Shown in pieces: positions 36,774 through 46,655 of a stretch of 64,000 nt of DNA. The DNA comes from Nitrospina sp. LS_NOB (GTDB lineage: Bacteria; Nitrospinota; Nitrospinia; Nitrospinales; VA-1). Both the position numbers and the translations under genes were made by a program. Location: positions 1 to 64,000 of the forward strand of contig LFLA01000007.1 in assembly GCA_001542995.1 (NCBI GenBank), read 5' to 3'. Below the pieces are notes generated by a model. It searched no databases, was not told the origin of the DNA, and saw only the letters and a list, made by a program, of their open reading frames with translations. Every line of letters begins with the position of its first letter. Positions within the stretch are counted from its first letter, which is position 1.

Positions 36774-37163
36774 GTTCTGCAAGTGGGAATATAGACTTTT
36801 GAAAGCTTGTTGATAACGCGGCAGTTTCTGGTAGATGGTTTCTGTCTCTTGTTCATTGGGCTTTTGATTGATACGTTGATAGTCCGCGATCATTTCCTGC
36901 CATTCGGGCTGGTCTTGAGTCCAACCGTTTTGCATGGCTAATGCAATACATTGTTTGTCATCCGGTTCTCTGAGGGTCTCTTCGGGCGCACCAAATCCGC
37001 GAATGGTTTTCATGGCCATGGTATAAGTATGGCCAAACCGTTGCAGGGCGGCACCCTTGAAATAGTCGGTGTTTTCCTGCTTCAAGGCTTCATCCAACCT
37101 TTGCAGGTTCCAGTCAAGATGGGTCAGTAAAACTTTTTTCTGTGGTGTTGGAGATTGAGACAC
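36765..37163 (-). CDS. HI0074-type nucleotidyltransferase substrate-binding (HEPN-like) protein
   Basis: The 132-residue all-helical protein matches the HI0074 family pattern (AALQRFGHTYTMAMKTIR, then WQEMIADYQRINQK and IYQKLPRYQQAFKSL). Members usually pair with a small nucleotidyltransferase (HI0073) as a HEPN-MNT toxin-antitoxin or tRNA-modifying unit. Here no nucleotidyltransferase adjoins it, and the RxxxxH-type active residue of toxic HEPN is missing (DYQRINQKPN has no histidine). The frame extends upstream to 37310, but that overlaps the DUF1566 gene; the GTG at 37163 gives the family length. Confidence 0.65.
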   Translation of the reverse strand: MSQSPTPQKKVLLTHLDWNLQRLDEALKQENTDYFKGAALQRFGHTYTMAMKTIRGFGAPEETLREPDDKQCIALAMQNGWTQDQPEWQEMIADYQRINQKPNEQETETIYQKLPRYQQAFKSLYSHLQNLT

Positions 37164-37241
37164 GTAAATTTTTGAACCGGTAAATGGTTGATTATGGTAT
37201 TTTATCTTAATTTTTAAATCCAGGTCGAGTTTTATAATATT

Positions 37242-37673
37242 ATGAGTTCCGATAGCATAAAAAATGTTTTTATTGATAATGGCGATGGCACCGTCACCTC
37301 CAAAGCGCATAACCTGATGTGGTGCAAGACCGACTCTATGATCGATTTGAAGAAATGGGTCAATTATCAGGACAGCGCCGATTATGTGCGGGAGATGAAC
37401 GAAAATAAATTTGCCGGGTATGATGACTGGAGACTCCCGGGAAGAGATGAAATGTTGACCCTATTTGATAAAAGCTTTGAAAATACGGATCAGTTTGGCA
37501 CGACGATTCATATTAGCGATCAATTCGCCTCGGGTGGAGGATTTTCCATGATCGCACAACAGGTATCTGGCCGTATGCGTGTATTTGTACTTAATATTCG
37601 CGATGGTGAGTTTAGCCAGCCTGATGGACTCTGGACCTTGACCGAAGCGGCCAGGGCTGTCCGGTCTCTCTAA
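37242..37673 (+). CDS. DUF1566 (Lcl C-terminal domain) protein
   Basis: The 143-residue protein is one DUF1566 domain: FIDNGDGTVTSKAHNLMWCKTD, DYVREMNENKFAGYDDWRLPGRDEMLTLFD, and WTLTEAARAVRSL. The domain is common in secreted and cell-surface proteins of unknown role; this one has no signal peptide. ATG at 37242. It lies 35 bases before acs on the same strand, but a link is not implied. Confidence 0.78.
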   Translation: MSSDSIKNVFIDNGDGTVTSKAHNLMWCKTDSMIDLKKWVNYQDSADYVREMNENKFAGYDDWRLPGRDEMLTLFDKSFENTDQFGTTIHISDQFASGGGFSMIAQQVSGRMRVFVLNIRDGEFSQPDGLWTLTEAARAVRSL

Positions 37674-37708
37674 AAATACACCACTAATGGTTTGGTTGGA
37701 GAAATATT

Positions 37709-39694
37709 ATGAGTGAGGAAATTTACTATCCCTCTGAATCCGTTTCCGCCAAAGCATTGATCCAAAGTATGGATCAATACCGGGAAATGTATGAGCGTTC
37801 CATCAGTGACCCCGAAAAATTCTGGGCCGATGAGGCGGAAAAGTTCACATGGTTCGAGAAATGGGATCAGGTGCGTGACTACAACTACGACATCCGTAAC
37901 GGCAAGATACGCATCGAATGGTTCAAGGGTGCAAAAACCAATATAACGGTCAATTGCCTGGATCGTCATCTGGGAAAAAGGGGTGACCAGACTGCCATAT
38001 TATGGGAAGGGAATGAACCCGGTGAAAACCTTCGCTTGACCTACCGGCAACTCCATGAAGAGGTTTGCAAATTCGCCAATGTTCTGAAAAGTCATGGGGT
38101 GAAAAAGGGCGACCGGATTTCTATTTATATGCCCATGGTGGTGGAGTTGGCGATTGCAATGCTGGCTTGCGCAAGGGTAGGAGCGATTCATTCCATCGTT
38201 TTTGGCGGGTTTTCTCCTACCGCTCTGGCGGATCGAATTGTGGACTCGGCCTGCACGATTCTCATCACCACCGATGGAGGATTTCGTGGCGCCAAACCGG
38301 TACCTTTAAAAACCAATGCCGATGAAGCCATGGAGCGGGCTGCAAAAGACGGGGTTGTGGTCAAAGCCTGCATTGTGTCTCAGCGGGTGGGCGATAAGGT
38401 TGCTGTGGAAATGCAGTCGGGCCGGGATACATGGTGGCATGAAGAAATGCGAAATGCCGACCCTGTTTGTGACGCGGAAGTCATGTCGGCGGAAGATCCT
38501 CTGTTTATTCTCTATACTTCCGGCTCAACGGGGAAGCCCAAGGGGGTTCAACATAGTGTCGGTGGATATATGGTCTACACCGCGCTGACCCACAAATATA
38601 TTTTTGATTATCAGGACGGTGATATCTGGTGGTGCACGGCAGACATCGGCTGGGTCACGGGCCACTCCTATATCATCTATGGTCCGTTGGCCAATGGCGC
38701 GACAACGGTCATGTTTGAAGGTATCCCGACGTATCCGAATTATGGAAGGTTTTGGGATGTGGTGGATCGACTCAAAGTCACCCAGTTTTATACGGCTCCA
38801 ACGGCGATTCGCGCACTCATGGCCCATGGGGAGGACATACCCGCTCAGTATGATCTTTCAACGTTAAGGGTTTTGGGTTCGGTCGGCGAGCCGATCAACC
38901 CGGAAGCTTGGCGGTGGTATTACAAAAATGTCGGAAGGGAACGTTGCCCCATTGTCGATACCTGGTGGCAGACCGAGACCGGTGGCATTTTGATCACGCC
39001 TCTACCCGGTTGCACTCCGGCAAAACCGGGCTCGGCAACCCTGCCTTTTTTTGGCGTGAAGCCCGTGATGATCGAAGCGGAAACCGGCAAGATACTCGAA
39101 GGCAACGGGGTGGCAGGCGTGCTGGCGATTTCCGAACCCTGGCCGGGGCAAATGAGAACGGTTTATGGCGACCATGAACGTTTTGAGGAAACTTATTTTA
39201 AACTTTACCCGGGTTATTATTTTACTGGAGACGGTTGCCGTCGTGATGAAGACGGTTATTACTGGGTCACCGGCAGAGTCGATGATGTTATAAACGTATC
39301 CGGACACAGGATGGGAACCGCTGAGGTGGAGTCGGCTCTGGTGCTCCATGAAGCCGTGGCCGAAGCCGCAGTTGTAGGATTCCCGCATGAGATAAAGGGC
39401 CAGGGAATCTATGCCTACGTTTCCCTGATGGATGGGGTGCAACCGGATGATGCGTTGAAGAAGACTCTGGTGCAGTTTGTCAGAAAGGAAATCGGGCCTA
39501 TCGCCACGCCGGATGTCATACACTGGGCTCCTGCGCTTCCTAAAACCCGTTCGGGGAAAATTATGCGGCGCATATTGCGGAAAATTGCCGCCAATGAAGC
39601 CGATCAACTTGGGGATATCTCGACGTTAGCAGACCCTTCCGTTGTCGATAACCTGAAGTCTTCTTATGTAGAAATGTTTTCTGGGAAAAAGTAG
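37709..39694 (+). CDS. acs: Acetyl-coenzyme A synthetase
   Basis: The 661-residue AMP-forming enzyme activates acetate to acetyl-CoA. It has [14 protein letters not shown] (P-loop), [26 protein letters not shown] with the A5 motif, [32 protein letters not shown], and the C-terminal [11 protein letters not shown], where the lysine is the known acetylation site. A full, intact gene of the normal length. Its stop runs into a copy of the dispersed repeat. Confidence 0.97.
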   Translation: MSEEIYYPSESVSAKALIQSMDQYREMYERSISDPEKFWADEAEKFTWFEKWDQVRDYNYDIRNGKIRIEWFKGAKTNITVNCLDRHLGKRGDQTAILWEGNEPGENLRLTYRQLHEEVCKFANVLKSHGVKKGDRISIYMPMVVELAIAMLACARVGAIHSIVFGGFSPTALADRIVDSACTILITTDGGFRGAKPVPLKTNADEAMERAAKDGVVVKACIVSQRVGDKVAVEMQSGRDTWWHEEMRNADPVCDAEVMSAEDPLFILYTSGSTGKPKGVQHSVGGYMVYTALTHKYIFDYQDGDIWWCTADIGWVTGHSYIIYGPLANGATTVMFEGIPTYPNYGRFWDVVDRLKVTQFYTAPTAIRALMAHGEDIPAQYDLSTLRVLGSVGEPINPEAWRWYYKNVGRERCPIVDTWWQTETGGILITPLPGCTPAKPGSATLPFFGVKPVMIEAETGKILEGNGVAGVLAISEPWPGQMRTVYGDHERFEETYFKLYPGYYFTGDGCRRDEDGYYWVTGRVDDVINVSGHRMGTAEVESALVLHEAVAEAAVVGFPHEIKGQGIYAYVSLMDGVQPDDALKKTLVQFVRKEIGPIATPDVIHWAPALPKTRSGKIMRRILRKIAANEADQLGDISTLADPSVVDNLKSSYVEMFSGKK

Positions 39695-39971
39695 GCGGCC
39701 CACTCGCGGCGTGGGGCCAACCGGCGAGACGCCGGGAGCCAATAGGAACAACTTTTGTAGGATAGTGGTGGAACCGGGACCATGGAGTCGAATCAAGATT
39801 CAACTCCATGATTTCTCACCCCTACAGTGAAAAGAGAAAGGTACCCCTCCCTCCCCAAATGTTTGAGCGTCTTAATATATAAACAACCAGTGGGATATTA
39901 ATATACTATAAGCGAATTCTGACAGGAGTCAATTGAAAGTTTTGTTTTTTCGCTGATAAATCATTAATAAG
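39695..39971. other. Intergenic region with a repeat copy
   Basis: In these 277 bases, 39690-39740 holds gcggcccactcgcggcgtgg and ggccaaccggcgagacgccgg, similar to cccactaggcgtggggctaa of the 43.4-kb copy. A perfect inverted repeat tggagt/actcca-type arm pair occurs at 39782-39808 (catggagt, then actccatg). No gene is seen. The TPR pseudogene's stop follows. Confidence 0.5.
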
Positions 39972-42319
39972 CTAATTCGGACTTGTTCGAAGGAAATCGA
40001 AAGGAGAGGGGGCCTTGGCTTTCAGGCGCTCTTCGGTGATGGCATGTTTGGCCTTCATCAGGCCTTTATGTGCTGAATTATTAAGCGGTTCCAGGCGTAT
40101 TGCGGTTGTGAAAGCGGTTCTGGCCTCCAGAGAACGGCCTTGTTTTAGGTAAGCCCACCCCAATCCATCATAGGCATCGGGTTGACTGGGGTTACGGAGG
40201 ATTTCTTCGTTATCACATTGATGGCTTCGATAATATTATCCTTGATAAAGTGGGTCCTTCCCAGTTTGGTTCGGGCTGTTGTCTGCATCAGGAACGGGGC
40301 AATGGCATTGGAACCGGTTAGCTGTTCAAATACCGGGTTGGGATCGGGATTTAAAGCCAGACATTGTTCCAGCATGGTGATGGCAGAATTATGTTTGCCC
40401 TGTCGAAAGTAGACATAACCCATCCCTTTGCGGGCTTCGGATTTGTTAGGTTGGATTTTTAGAGAATGCCTGAACATTTGCATGGCCTGGTCATCCAACT
40501 GATTTTGAAAGTAGGTCCAGCCCAGGGAATTATAGACCTGCCAGCCAAAACGTTCCTTTTTCAGCAATTTCAGAAACTCGGGTGTCAGCGCAAAATCCGG
40601 ATCGAGAGAAATGGCTTTGAGAAAATATTCCACTCCGAGATCAGGGTTGCGCCAGTTGTAGTGAATCCAACCGAGAGCCATATAGGGCGAAGCGCGGAGA
40701 GGATGATTTTTTAAGACATCTTCAAAATATTTTTGGGAAACGCCCAGAGACTCACTTCTCAGAATGCTCCAGTCGAGTTTATAAGCCAGATCTTTGTTTT
40801 CGGGGTCACTCTTCAAGGCTGTTTGCAGATAGGGAATGGCATCCGAATAATTTTTTATAGCAAACAGGGAGAGGCCGAGTCCTTTGGCAGAAGATATTTT
40901 ATAATTCTCATGCTCAATGGATTTTAAAAACTTGTCAATGGCATACTCATACTGTTTTTTGTAGAACTGACTCCAGCCAAGCCCGTTATAGGCGTGGGCC
41001 AGGCTAAATTTGGGCGACGGCCATTCATCTTCTCCTACATAGTCATGATAAATCAGGGTTGCTAATTTGTAGTCCCCTTTTTTAAAAGCCTGATCGGCTT
41101 TATATAATTGTTTGTCCAAAGCCCGTTGTACCTGCTCAAGGCCGAGTTGTGAGGGGCTGTCATTGGGCGAAAACTTTTGCGCATCAAGAAAATACTCCCG
41201 GGCCTTTTCATAATTTTTACGGGCAAGAAAAATCTTTCCATACTGGTTATAAAGGTGAGCCCAATCGTCGTAGCGATTTAGTAAATCATCGAGTTTGTTT
41301 GCGGCAAGCTGATATTTACCAAGATCAATATAGTTTTGTACATAAACGGCCTGACGCTTCTTGATTTCTTCAATTTCCCGCAGGCCTTTGAAGGCTCCAA
41401 TGAAACGCGGGTAGAGTTCCAGGATTTCCTTGAATGTTTTTTCCGATTTATTGATTTGTTTTGCATGCATAAGGCTCCATGCAAGCCTGTTCACCGCATC
41501 CAGGTTTGGAGAATTTGATCGGGCCAGTCCGCCAAACAGGTTGGCCGCTTTGGTGTACTTACCCTGATAATAGCTTTCCCATGCTGAGTCCAGAGCTTCT
41601 ATATCTTCTGTGGGCATTCCAAGGAGAAGGCTACGGTACCGGGGAAACTCAACCGGTAAGGTAAATATCGAATTGGATTCAGGGTTGGAGGGAACGATCT
41701 CCCAGCGAACGATGTTGTCATTGCGGTTCGACGCTTCCCAATGTTCCAGCAACTCATTCACCTTGGCGGGTGGAAGAATTTTTTCCAGCTCTTCTCTTGC
41801 AAGTTGGCTTCGCCGTTGTTCCAAGTGAATGAAGGCCTTCCCTTTGCGGATTTCGTAGGGGTGCGAGGCAAACCTTTCGGCGCGCTCAAAACTATCCAGA
41901 GCTTTCTGGTATTGCTTCAAGCTGAAATAAGACCAGCCCATACCCAATAAGGCAGTTGGATCTTTTTTGTGCAGAGTGTGAGCTTATTTGAAGGATGCTA
42001 ATGCCTTGTCAAAACGTTTTTGGAAAAAATACGCCTAGGGTAGAAGTTGGATGGCTTCTCGATTTTCCGGCTGATTGGCCAGTGTCTTTTTTAAATAAAA
42101 TTCCGAAACGGCATATTCTCTGCGATTGAACTGGTGTCTGGCAAATTGCAGGTCGATATCCCTGTCCAGCCCCAAGGCAGGACGATAGGTATCCTCGGCG
42201 GCATTAAGAAGGTTCGCCATTGTCTGGCGCGTTTTTTGATAGGTTTTTTCCAGGGTGCTGCAACCCGTCCCCAGTAATAGGAAAGAGACAAAAATGATGG
42301 ATGGTTTTATAAATCGCAA
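39972..42319 (-). pseudogene. TPR lipoprotein gene broken by two stops and one frameshift
   Basis: Read from 42319 on the minus strand, the product starts with a lipoprotein signal (LLLGTGCSTLEK) and runs on into about 18 tetratricopeptide repeats. Two in-frame stops interrupt it: TAG at 42035-42037, where the repeat pattern calls for tryptophan, and TAA at 41984-41986. Coding similarity continues in the same frame past both (AYFFQKRFDKALASFK between them). Near 40213-40217 the frame moves by one base and the last TPR (GLGWAYLKQGRSLEART) continues to 39972. The restored protein would have about 782 residues, a periplasmic or outer-membrane TPR scaffold. Longest intact piece: 40145-41947. Confidence 0.8.
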
Positions 42320-42537
42320 AGTCCGGCTCCGTAATGAGGTATTCCTCTTATTTATCGGTATTTGGACAAAAAAAATTTAAGCTATTTATTGGATAATATT
42401 GGGATGCAAGGGTATTTTTTAACCGATTTGAGGATTATTTCAAGAAAAACCGCAGCAATTTTTTAAAGTGCAGAATTTTTTTTGTAAAACCTCATTAAAA
42501 TGGTATTATTCGCCTTTTCCCAACTCCTGTTAAAACA

Positions 42538-43434
42538 ATGCGTTTTTATAGATTTTTTATCATCCTAAGTCTTTTTTCTCTGCTTTCTGCCTGTGGCGAT
42601 AAAGTCGAGAACCAGGGCAGTGACGAGATTCATCCCAGTTTTTCCGAACTGCCAGAGGTGTCGGAAGAATCTGCTCCTCTCTCTAATCAGCGGGTTGCAC
42701 CGGTTCAGTTTTCTCCCGAAGATCAGGCGAAAGCCGACAAAGCTCCTGAAGGAATGGTGTTCATAAAGGGTGGGTGTTTTATCATGGGCAATGATTATAC
42801 CCAGGAAGATGAAAAGCCGGAGCATGAAGTGTGCGTCGATGATTTCTATATGGATAAATATGAAGTGACTCAGGCGCGTTGGGAAAAGCTGAGAGGATAT
42901 AATCCCTCCAGGTTTACTGGAGCAGACTTGCCCGTTGAACAGGTCAATTTCCTGGATGTGCAAAAATTTATCAAGAAATCACAAGGCGCCTGCCGTTTGC
43001 CTAGCGAAGCGGAGTGGGAATACGCGGCGCGGGGTGGGGCGACGACCCGTTACTTTTGGGGCAATATGGTGCATGAAGACTACACCTGGTATGAAGATAA
43101 CTCAGCAGAGACCACACACCCCGCTGGGAGTAAAGCCCCAAACCAGTATGGTCTTTATGACATGATGGGGAATGTCTGGGAGTGGGTCAATGACTGGTAT
43201 GAGCCCTATTATAAAGTCCGCTCGAAAAACAACCCTCAAGGTCCGAAAGCGGGAGAATCGAAAGTCGTGCGAGGTGGTTCCTTCGACTCTTCAGCCGGCG
43301 CATTACGCATCACTAATCGGGTCTGGCTACATCCCAAAAATAAAGTTTTCCCGAAAGTGACCACCTATGGTCAAGTGATGAACGAAATTTTCAACTATAT
43401 CGGATTTCGTTGCGCCCAATCCCTCCCCCACTAG
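42538..43434 (+). CDS. Formylglycine-generating-enzyme-like lipoprotein
   Basis: The 298-residue protein has a lipobox (LLSACGDK, C19) followed by a low-complexity linker and one FGE-sulfatase domain: MVFIKGGCFIMGNDYTQEDEKP, YMDKYEVTQARWEKL, CRLPSEAEWEYAARGGATTRYFWGN, YDMMGNVWEWVNDWY and VRGGSFDSSAGALR. It is the second such protein in the window (first near 21 kb) with about half the features different in the linker. No sulfatase is visible. Its last codons and TAG stop lie inside the dispersed repeat (cccactag). Confidence 0.85.
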   Translation: MRFYRFFIILSLFSLLSACGDKVENQGSDEIHPSFSELPEVSEESAPLSNQRVAPVQFSPEDQAKADKAPEGMVFIKGGCFIMGNDYTQEDEKPEHEVCVDDFYMDKYEVTQARWEKLRGYNPSRFTGADLPVEQVNFLDVQKFIKKSQGACRLPSEAEWEYAARGGATTRYFWGNMVHEDYTWYEDNSAETTHPAGSKAPNQYGLYDMMGNVWEWVNDWYEPYYKVRSKNNPQGPKAGESKVVRGGSFDSSAGALRITNRVWLHPKNKVFPKVTTYGQVMNEIFNYIGFRCAQSLPH

Positions 43435-43532
43435 GCGTGGGGCTAACGAGCATTACCTCCGTTAAGCCGAGATAACTTTATGTTGTCGGCCAAGCAAGCT
43501 ATGGCTCACTGCCATCGGCGGCTCGCCGATTA
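43428..43532 (-). repeat. Dispersed GC-rich repeat, full copy near 43.4 kb
   Basis: Reading on the minus strand, this copy runs as cggcgagccgccgatggca, then agttatctcggcttaacg, then gccccacgcctagtggg. The same three blocks in the same order and spacing form the 50.58-50.69 kb copy (cggcgggccgccggtggca, agttatctcggctcaacg, gcccccagggctagtgg). About 100 bp. It separates the FGE-like lipoprotein gene from fur. Confidence 0.8.
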
Positions 43533-43958
43533 GCGGCATTCGTTACAAAGGCCAAACATATCCAATTTGTGGGAAGTGATGGTGAACCCGTTTCGGCTGG
43601 CGACTTCTTCCTGAAACTTTTCGATGAGGGGATGGTTGAATTCGATGATTTTTCCGCACTCGGTGCAGATCATGTGGTCGTGATGACTATGCATGTATTT
43701 ATGTTCATAGCGTTTTTGTCCGTCGCCAAAATCCAACTCCGAGGCCAAGCCGCTTTGGGTTAACAACGCCAGAGTGCGATACACCGTTGCCAGCCCCACT
43801 CTCGGATCGGTGATGGTGACCTGATTATAAAGTTCCTCAGCGCTGACATGCTTTTCGCATTCTATAAAAGCATTAAGAACAGCACGTCTTTGCTTGGTGA
43901 TCTTCAGCTTGTTTTGAACAATATAATCTTCAAGAACTTCTAATTCTTTACTAGCCAT
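43530..43958 (-). CDS. fur: Fur-family transcriptional regulator
   Basis: The 142-residue regulator has the winged helix-turn-helix (TKQRRAVLNAFIECEKHVSAEELYNQV, VGLATVYRTLALL) and the metal-binding region HSHHDHMICTECG with a second CNEC near the end, so both structural zinc CxxC pairs are present. The HHDHMIC element is shared by Fur, Zur and PerR. Fur is the likeliest by general length and sequence. No Fur box could be confirmed in its own promoter. Confidence 0.9.
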   Translation of the reverse strand: MASKELEVLEDYIVQNKLKITKQRRAVLNAFIECEKHVSAEELYNQVTITDPRVGLATVYRTLALLTQSGLASELDFGDGQKRYEHKYMHSHHDHMICTECGKIIEFNHPLIEKFQEEVASRNGFTITSHKLDMFGLCNECR

Positions 43959-44088
43959 AATTTTTTTAAGTAGCGCTTATGTCGGGTTAACTTAGCACGG
44001 TCATTAAGAGGGGTCAATCATTCAGGCTTTCCCGACCCCTGAAGTTAGGATGCTAAATTTCGGGAAAAGTTTTGCCTAACAAAAACTA

Positions 44089-45354
44089 TTACGAATCGAC
44101 GGAGAGTTTTGCGATTTCTGTGGCCAGTTCCTCGGCAGGACATTCTGTTTGTTCGCCGGTTTCCATATTTTTCAATATAAGTTTACCGGAACGGATTTCA
44201 TTTTCTCCCAGAATAAGGGTCAACCGGCACTGGGTTTTGTTGGCCTTACGCATTTGGCTTTTCATGCTCCCCATTTCATAATCTCTCTCGACCCTGAATC
44301 CCTTCAAGCGTAGTTCGTGCGCAATTTTAAACCCGGTGGTTTTGGCTTCCTCTCCCAGGCAGACGATAAAAATATCAGGATTTTTCTTTAGCGTTTTTGC
44401 TTCATCAAACGGTACCAGGGAAACCAGGCGTTCGAGACCAAGTGCAAAACCGAAACAGGGTGTCGAGGGGCCATCCAGTTCTTCCACCAGAGTGTCGTAA
44501 CGTCCGCCTCCGCAAATGGCATTTTGAGCGCCCAAATTTTGTGAGGTGACTTCAAACGCGGTGCGGTTGTAATAATCCAATCCTCGAACCAGGTTTGGAT
44601 TGACGGAGTAGGAGCTTTCTGCAGAGTCTAGAAGTGAACGCACTTCCGAGAAATGTTCGGCGCTGGAGGGGTCCAGGTGGTCAATAAGTTTTGGCAGTCC
44701 TTCAGCAATCTTACCGCATTGCTCCGTCTTGCAGTCGAGGACCCGCAAGGGGTTGCGCTGGTATCGGTTTTTGCAGTTGGAACAAAGTTGGTCCAGGTGC
44801 TGTTCTATTTCTGTTTTTAAGAGCTTGCGATATTTGGGGCGGCATTCCTGACTGCCCAAGCTGTTGATCTCAAGTTTGATGTCGGTGAGTCCCAGTGCTT
44901 TGAAAAATTCCATGAGCATGGTCATCACTTCTGCATCCACGACCGGACTGGCTGAGCCCATAGCCTCGACTCCAATTTGATTGAATTGCCTTAACCGACC
45001 GGCCTGCGGTCGCTCATAGCGAAACATGGGGCCGATATAAAACATCTTGAGCATCGAAGGGGGATTGTACATCTTGTGCTCCACATAGGCGCGAACCACC
45101 GAGGCAGTTCCCTCGGGCCGAAGCGTGATGGAGTCACCGCCTCGGTCTTGAAAGGTATACATTTCCTTTTCGACGATATCGGTAGTTTCGCCGATACTAC
45201 GGGAAAATAGCCGGGTGTCTTCAAAAATGGGGAGGCGGATTTCCTTGAAGCCGTATCGTGGAAAAATATTATGGGCGATGGACTCGATGTACTGCCATTT
45301 CCAGATTTCATCGGGCAGGATGTCTTTAACACCGCGTATGCTTTGAATTTTCAT
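44089..45354 (-). CDS. hisS: Histidyl-tRNA synthetase
   Basis: The 421-residue class II enzyme has motif 2 (TLRPEGTASVVRAYVEH, with the ATP arginine), the histidine-binding VRGLDYYNRTAFEV, motif 3 with GFALGLERLV, and the C-terminal anticodon-binding domain. Start ATG at 45354. It is followed by a spacer of about 130 bases before fur on the same strand. Intact. Confidence 0.97.
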   Translation of the reverse strand: MKIQSIRGVKDILPDEIWKWQYIESIAHNIFPRYGFKEIRLPIFEDTRLFSRSIGETTDIVEKEMYTFQDRGGDSITLRPEGTASVVRAYVEHKMYNPPSMLKMFYIGPMFRYERPQAGRLRQFNQIGVEAMGSASPVVDAEVMTMLMEFFKALGLTDIKLEINSLGSQECRPKYRKLLKTEIEQHLDQLCSNCKNRYQRNPLRVLDCKTEQCGKIAEGLPKLIDHLDPSSAEHFSEVRSLLDSAESSYSVNPNLVRGLDYYNRTAFEVTSQNLGAQNAICGGGRYDTLVEELDGPSTPCFGFALGLERLVSLVPFDEAKTLKKNPDIFIVCLGEEAKTTGFKIAHELRLKGFRVERDYEMGSMKSQMRKANKTQCRLTLILGENEIRSGKLILKNMETGEQTECPAEELATEIAKLSVDS

Positions 45355-45374
45355 AATAAATAGACCGGACTATA

Positions 45375-45452
45375 CCCAGTGGGAACAGGCGCTTTCGGCT
45401 GTCGCGTTAACGTCCGTTTCATTGCCACCGGCGGCTCGCCGGTCATCCGCTC
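45375..45452 (-). repeat. Dispersed GC-rich repeat, partial copy near 45.4 kb
   Basis: On the minus strand, ccggcgagccgccggtggca and the following atgaaac match cggcgagccgccgatggca of the 43.5-kb copy. The rest of the element is diverged or absent. It lies between the fbp and hisS genes. Confidence 0.6.
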
Positions 45453-46471
45453 AGCCATTTGAACCAACCGCCCTTTTTTACTGTGGCCGCGAGACGTTCT
45501 TCCGCCAGTTCGACATCTTTCTTGCTACCGATGAAGAGAGGCAAACGGTCATGAATGCCGCTGGGGGTAATGTCCAGAATCCGTTGGCTTCCTGTAGAGG
45601 CCTTACCTCCGGCCTGCTCAACAATGAAAGCCAGAGGAGCAGCCTCAAAAGAAAATCTTAATTTTCCATTAGGGCTTTTCGTGTCTTTGGGATACATGAA
45701 GAGCCCGCCTTTTAACAAAGTCCGGTGGAAATCCGCGACGAGAGAGCCGATATAACGCAATTTATAGGGGCGCCCGGTTGCCGGAGCGTCTTCCTTTAAA
45801 TAAGCGACCAGATCCTTTTGGGGTTCATCCCAATTTCCCCAGTTGCCTTCGTTGGTGCTGTAAGTAGAACCCTGCTCAGGGATGACCAAGTCAGGGTGGG
45901 AGAGAAAAAATTCACCCAGCGCCGGATCAAGCGTAAACCCATGAACACCTTGCCCGGTTGTGTAGACAAAAATTGTGCTGGAACCATATACGATATAACC
46001 GGCGGCAATTTGCTCGCCTCCTTTTTGCAGGAGATCCTCGTCTGTTACTTTATTGCCCAGGCTTTTCTTGCGGTAAATAGAAAATATCGTTCCTATGCTG
46101 ACATTGACATCAATGTTTGAAGATCCATCAAGAGGATCCATCATGAAAATATATTTTCCGGGATTGTCCTCAATGATCAGAGCTTCTTCTCTTTCTTCGG
46201 AGGTGATGGCACATACCGTGCCCGACTGGCCGATAATTTTAGTGAATGTGAGGTCAGAAAACTCATCCAGCTTTTTGACTTCTTCCCCCTGGACATTTAT
46301 TTTTCCGGTAAGCCCAAAAACATCTTCTCCTATACCTGCGCTGTTGACTTCAAGAGAAATGATCTTGCCAGCCACCATGATTTCATTCATGAGGCTGGTG
46401 AACTCTCCGGTAGCTCCGGGATTGGCTTTTTCCTGTTGCCGGATGTGTTGAACGAGGGTTGTGCGCTCCAT
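45443..46471 (-). CDS. fbp: Class I fructose-1,6-bisphosphatase
   Basis: The 342-residue enzyme releases phosphate from fructose 1,6-bisphosphate in gluconeogenesis or the Calvin cycle. It has FMMDPLDGSSNIDVNVSIGTIFSIY with metal-binding aspartates, the substrate segments YIGSLVADFHRTLLKGG, and the C-terminal AAPLAFIVEQAGGKASTG. Full length. Transcribed on the minus strand between typA and hisS, with repeats downstream. Confidence 0.96.
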   Translation of the reverse strand: MERTTLVQHIRQQEKANPGATGEFTSLMNEIMVAGKIISLEVNSAGIGEDVFGLTGKINVQGEEVKKLDEFSDLTFTKIIGQSGTVCAITSEEREEALIIEDNPGKYIFMMDPLDGSSNIDVNVSIGTIFSIYRKKSLGNKVTDEDLLQKGGEQIAAGYIVYGSSTIFVYTTGQGVHGFTLDPALGEFFLSHPDLVIPEQGSTYSTNEGNWGNWDEPQKDLVAYLKEDAPATGRPYKLRYIGSLVADFHRTLLKGGLFMYPKDTKSPNGKLRFSFEAAPLAFIVEQAGGKASTGSQRILDITPSGIHDRLPLFIGSKKDVELAEERLAATVKKGGWFKWLSG

Positions 46472-46655
46472 ATGAATCCCATTCCCGGATAAATTTTGAT
46501 CCGGCTTATATTTTAAGGTGGACTTGTTTGTCGAAAAAGTCTTAGGGGTTTGAAAAACGATATAATGTTTTTCAAAAACAATTCTCTTCCCCTAGTTTAT
46601 GAAAGGTTGTTGATTCTACAACATTTCAAATTTCAGGGCAATGAAAATGGAACTA

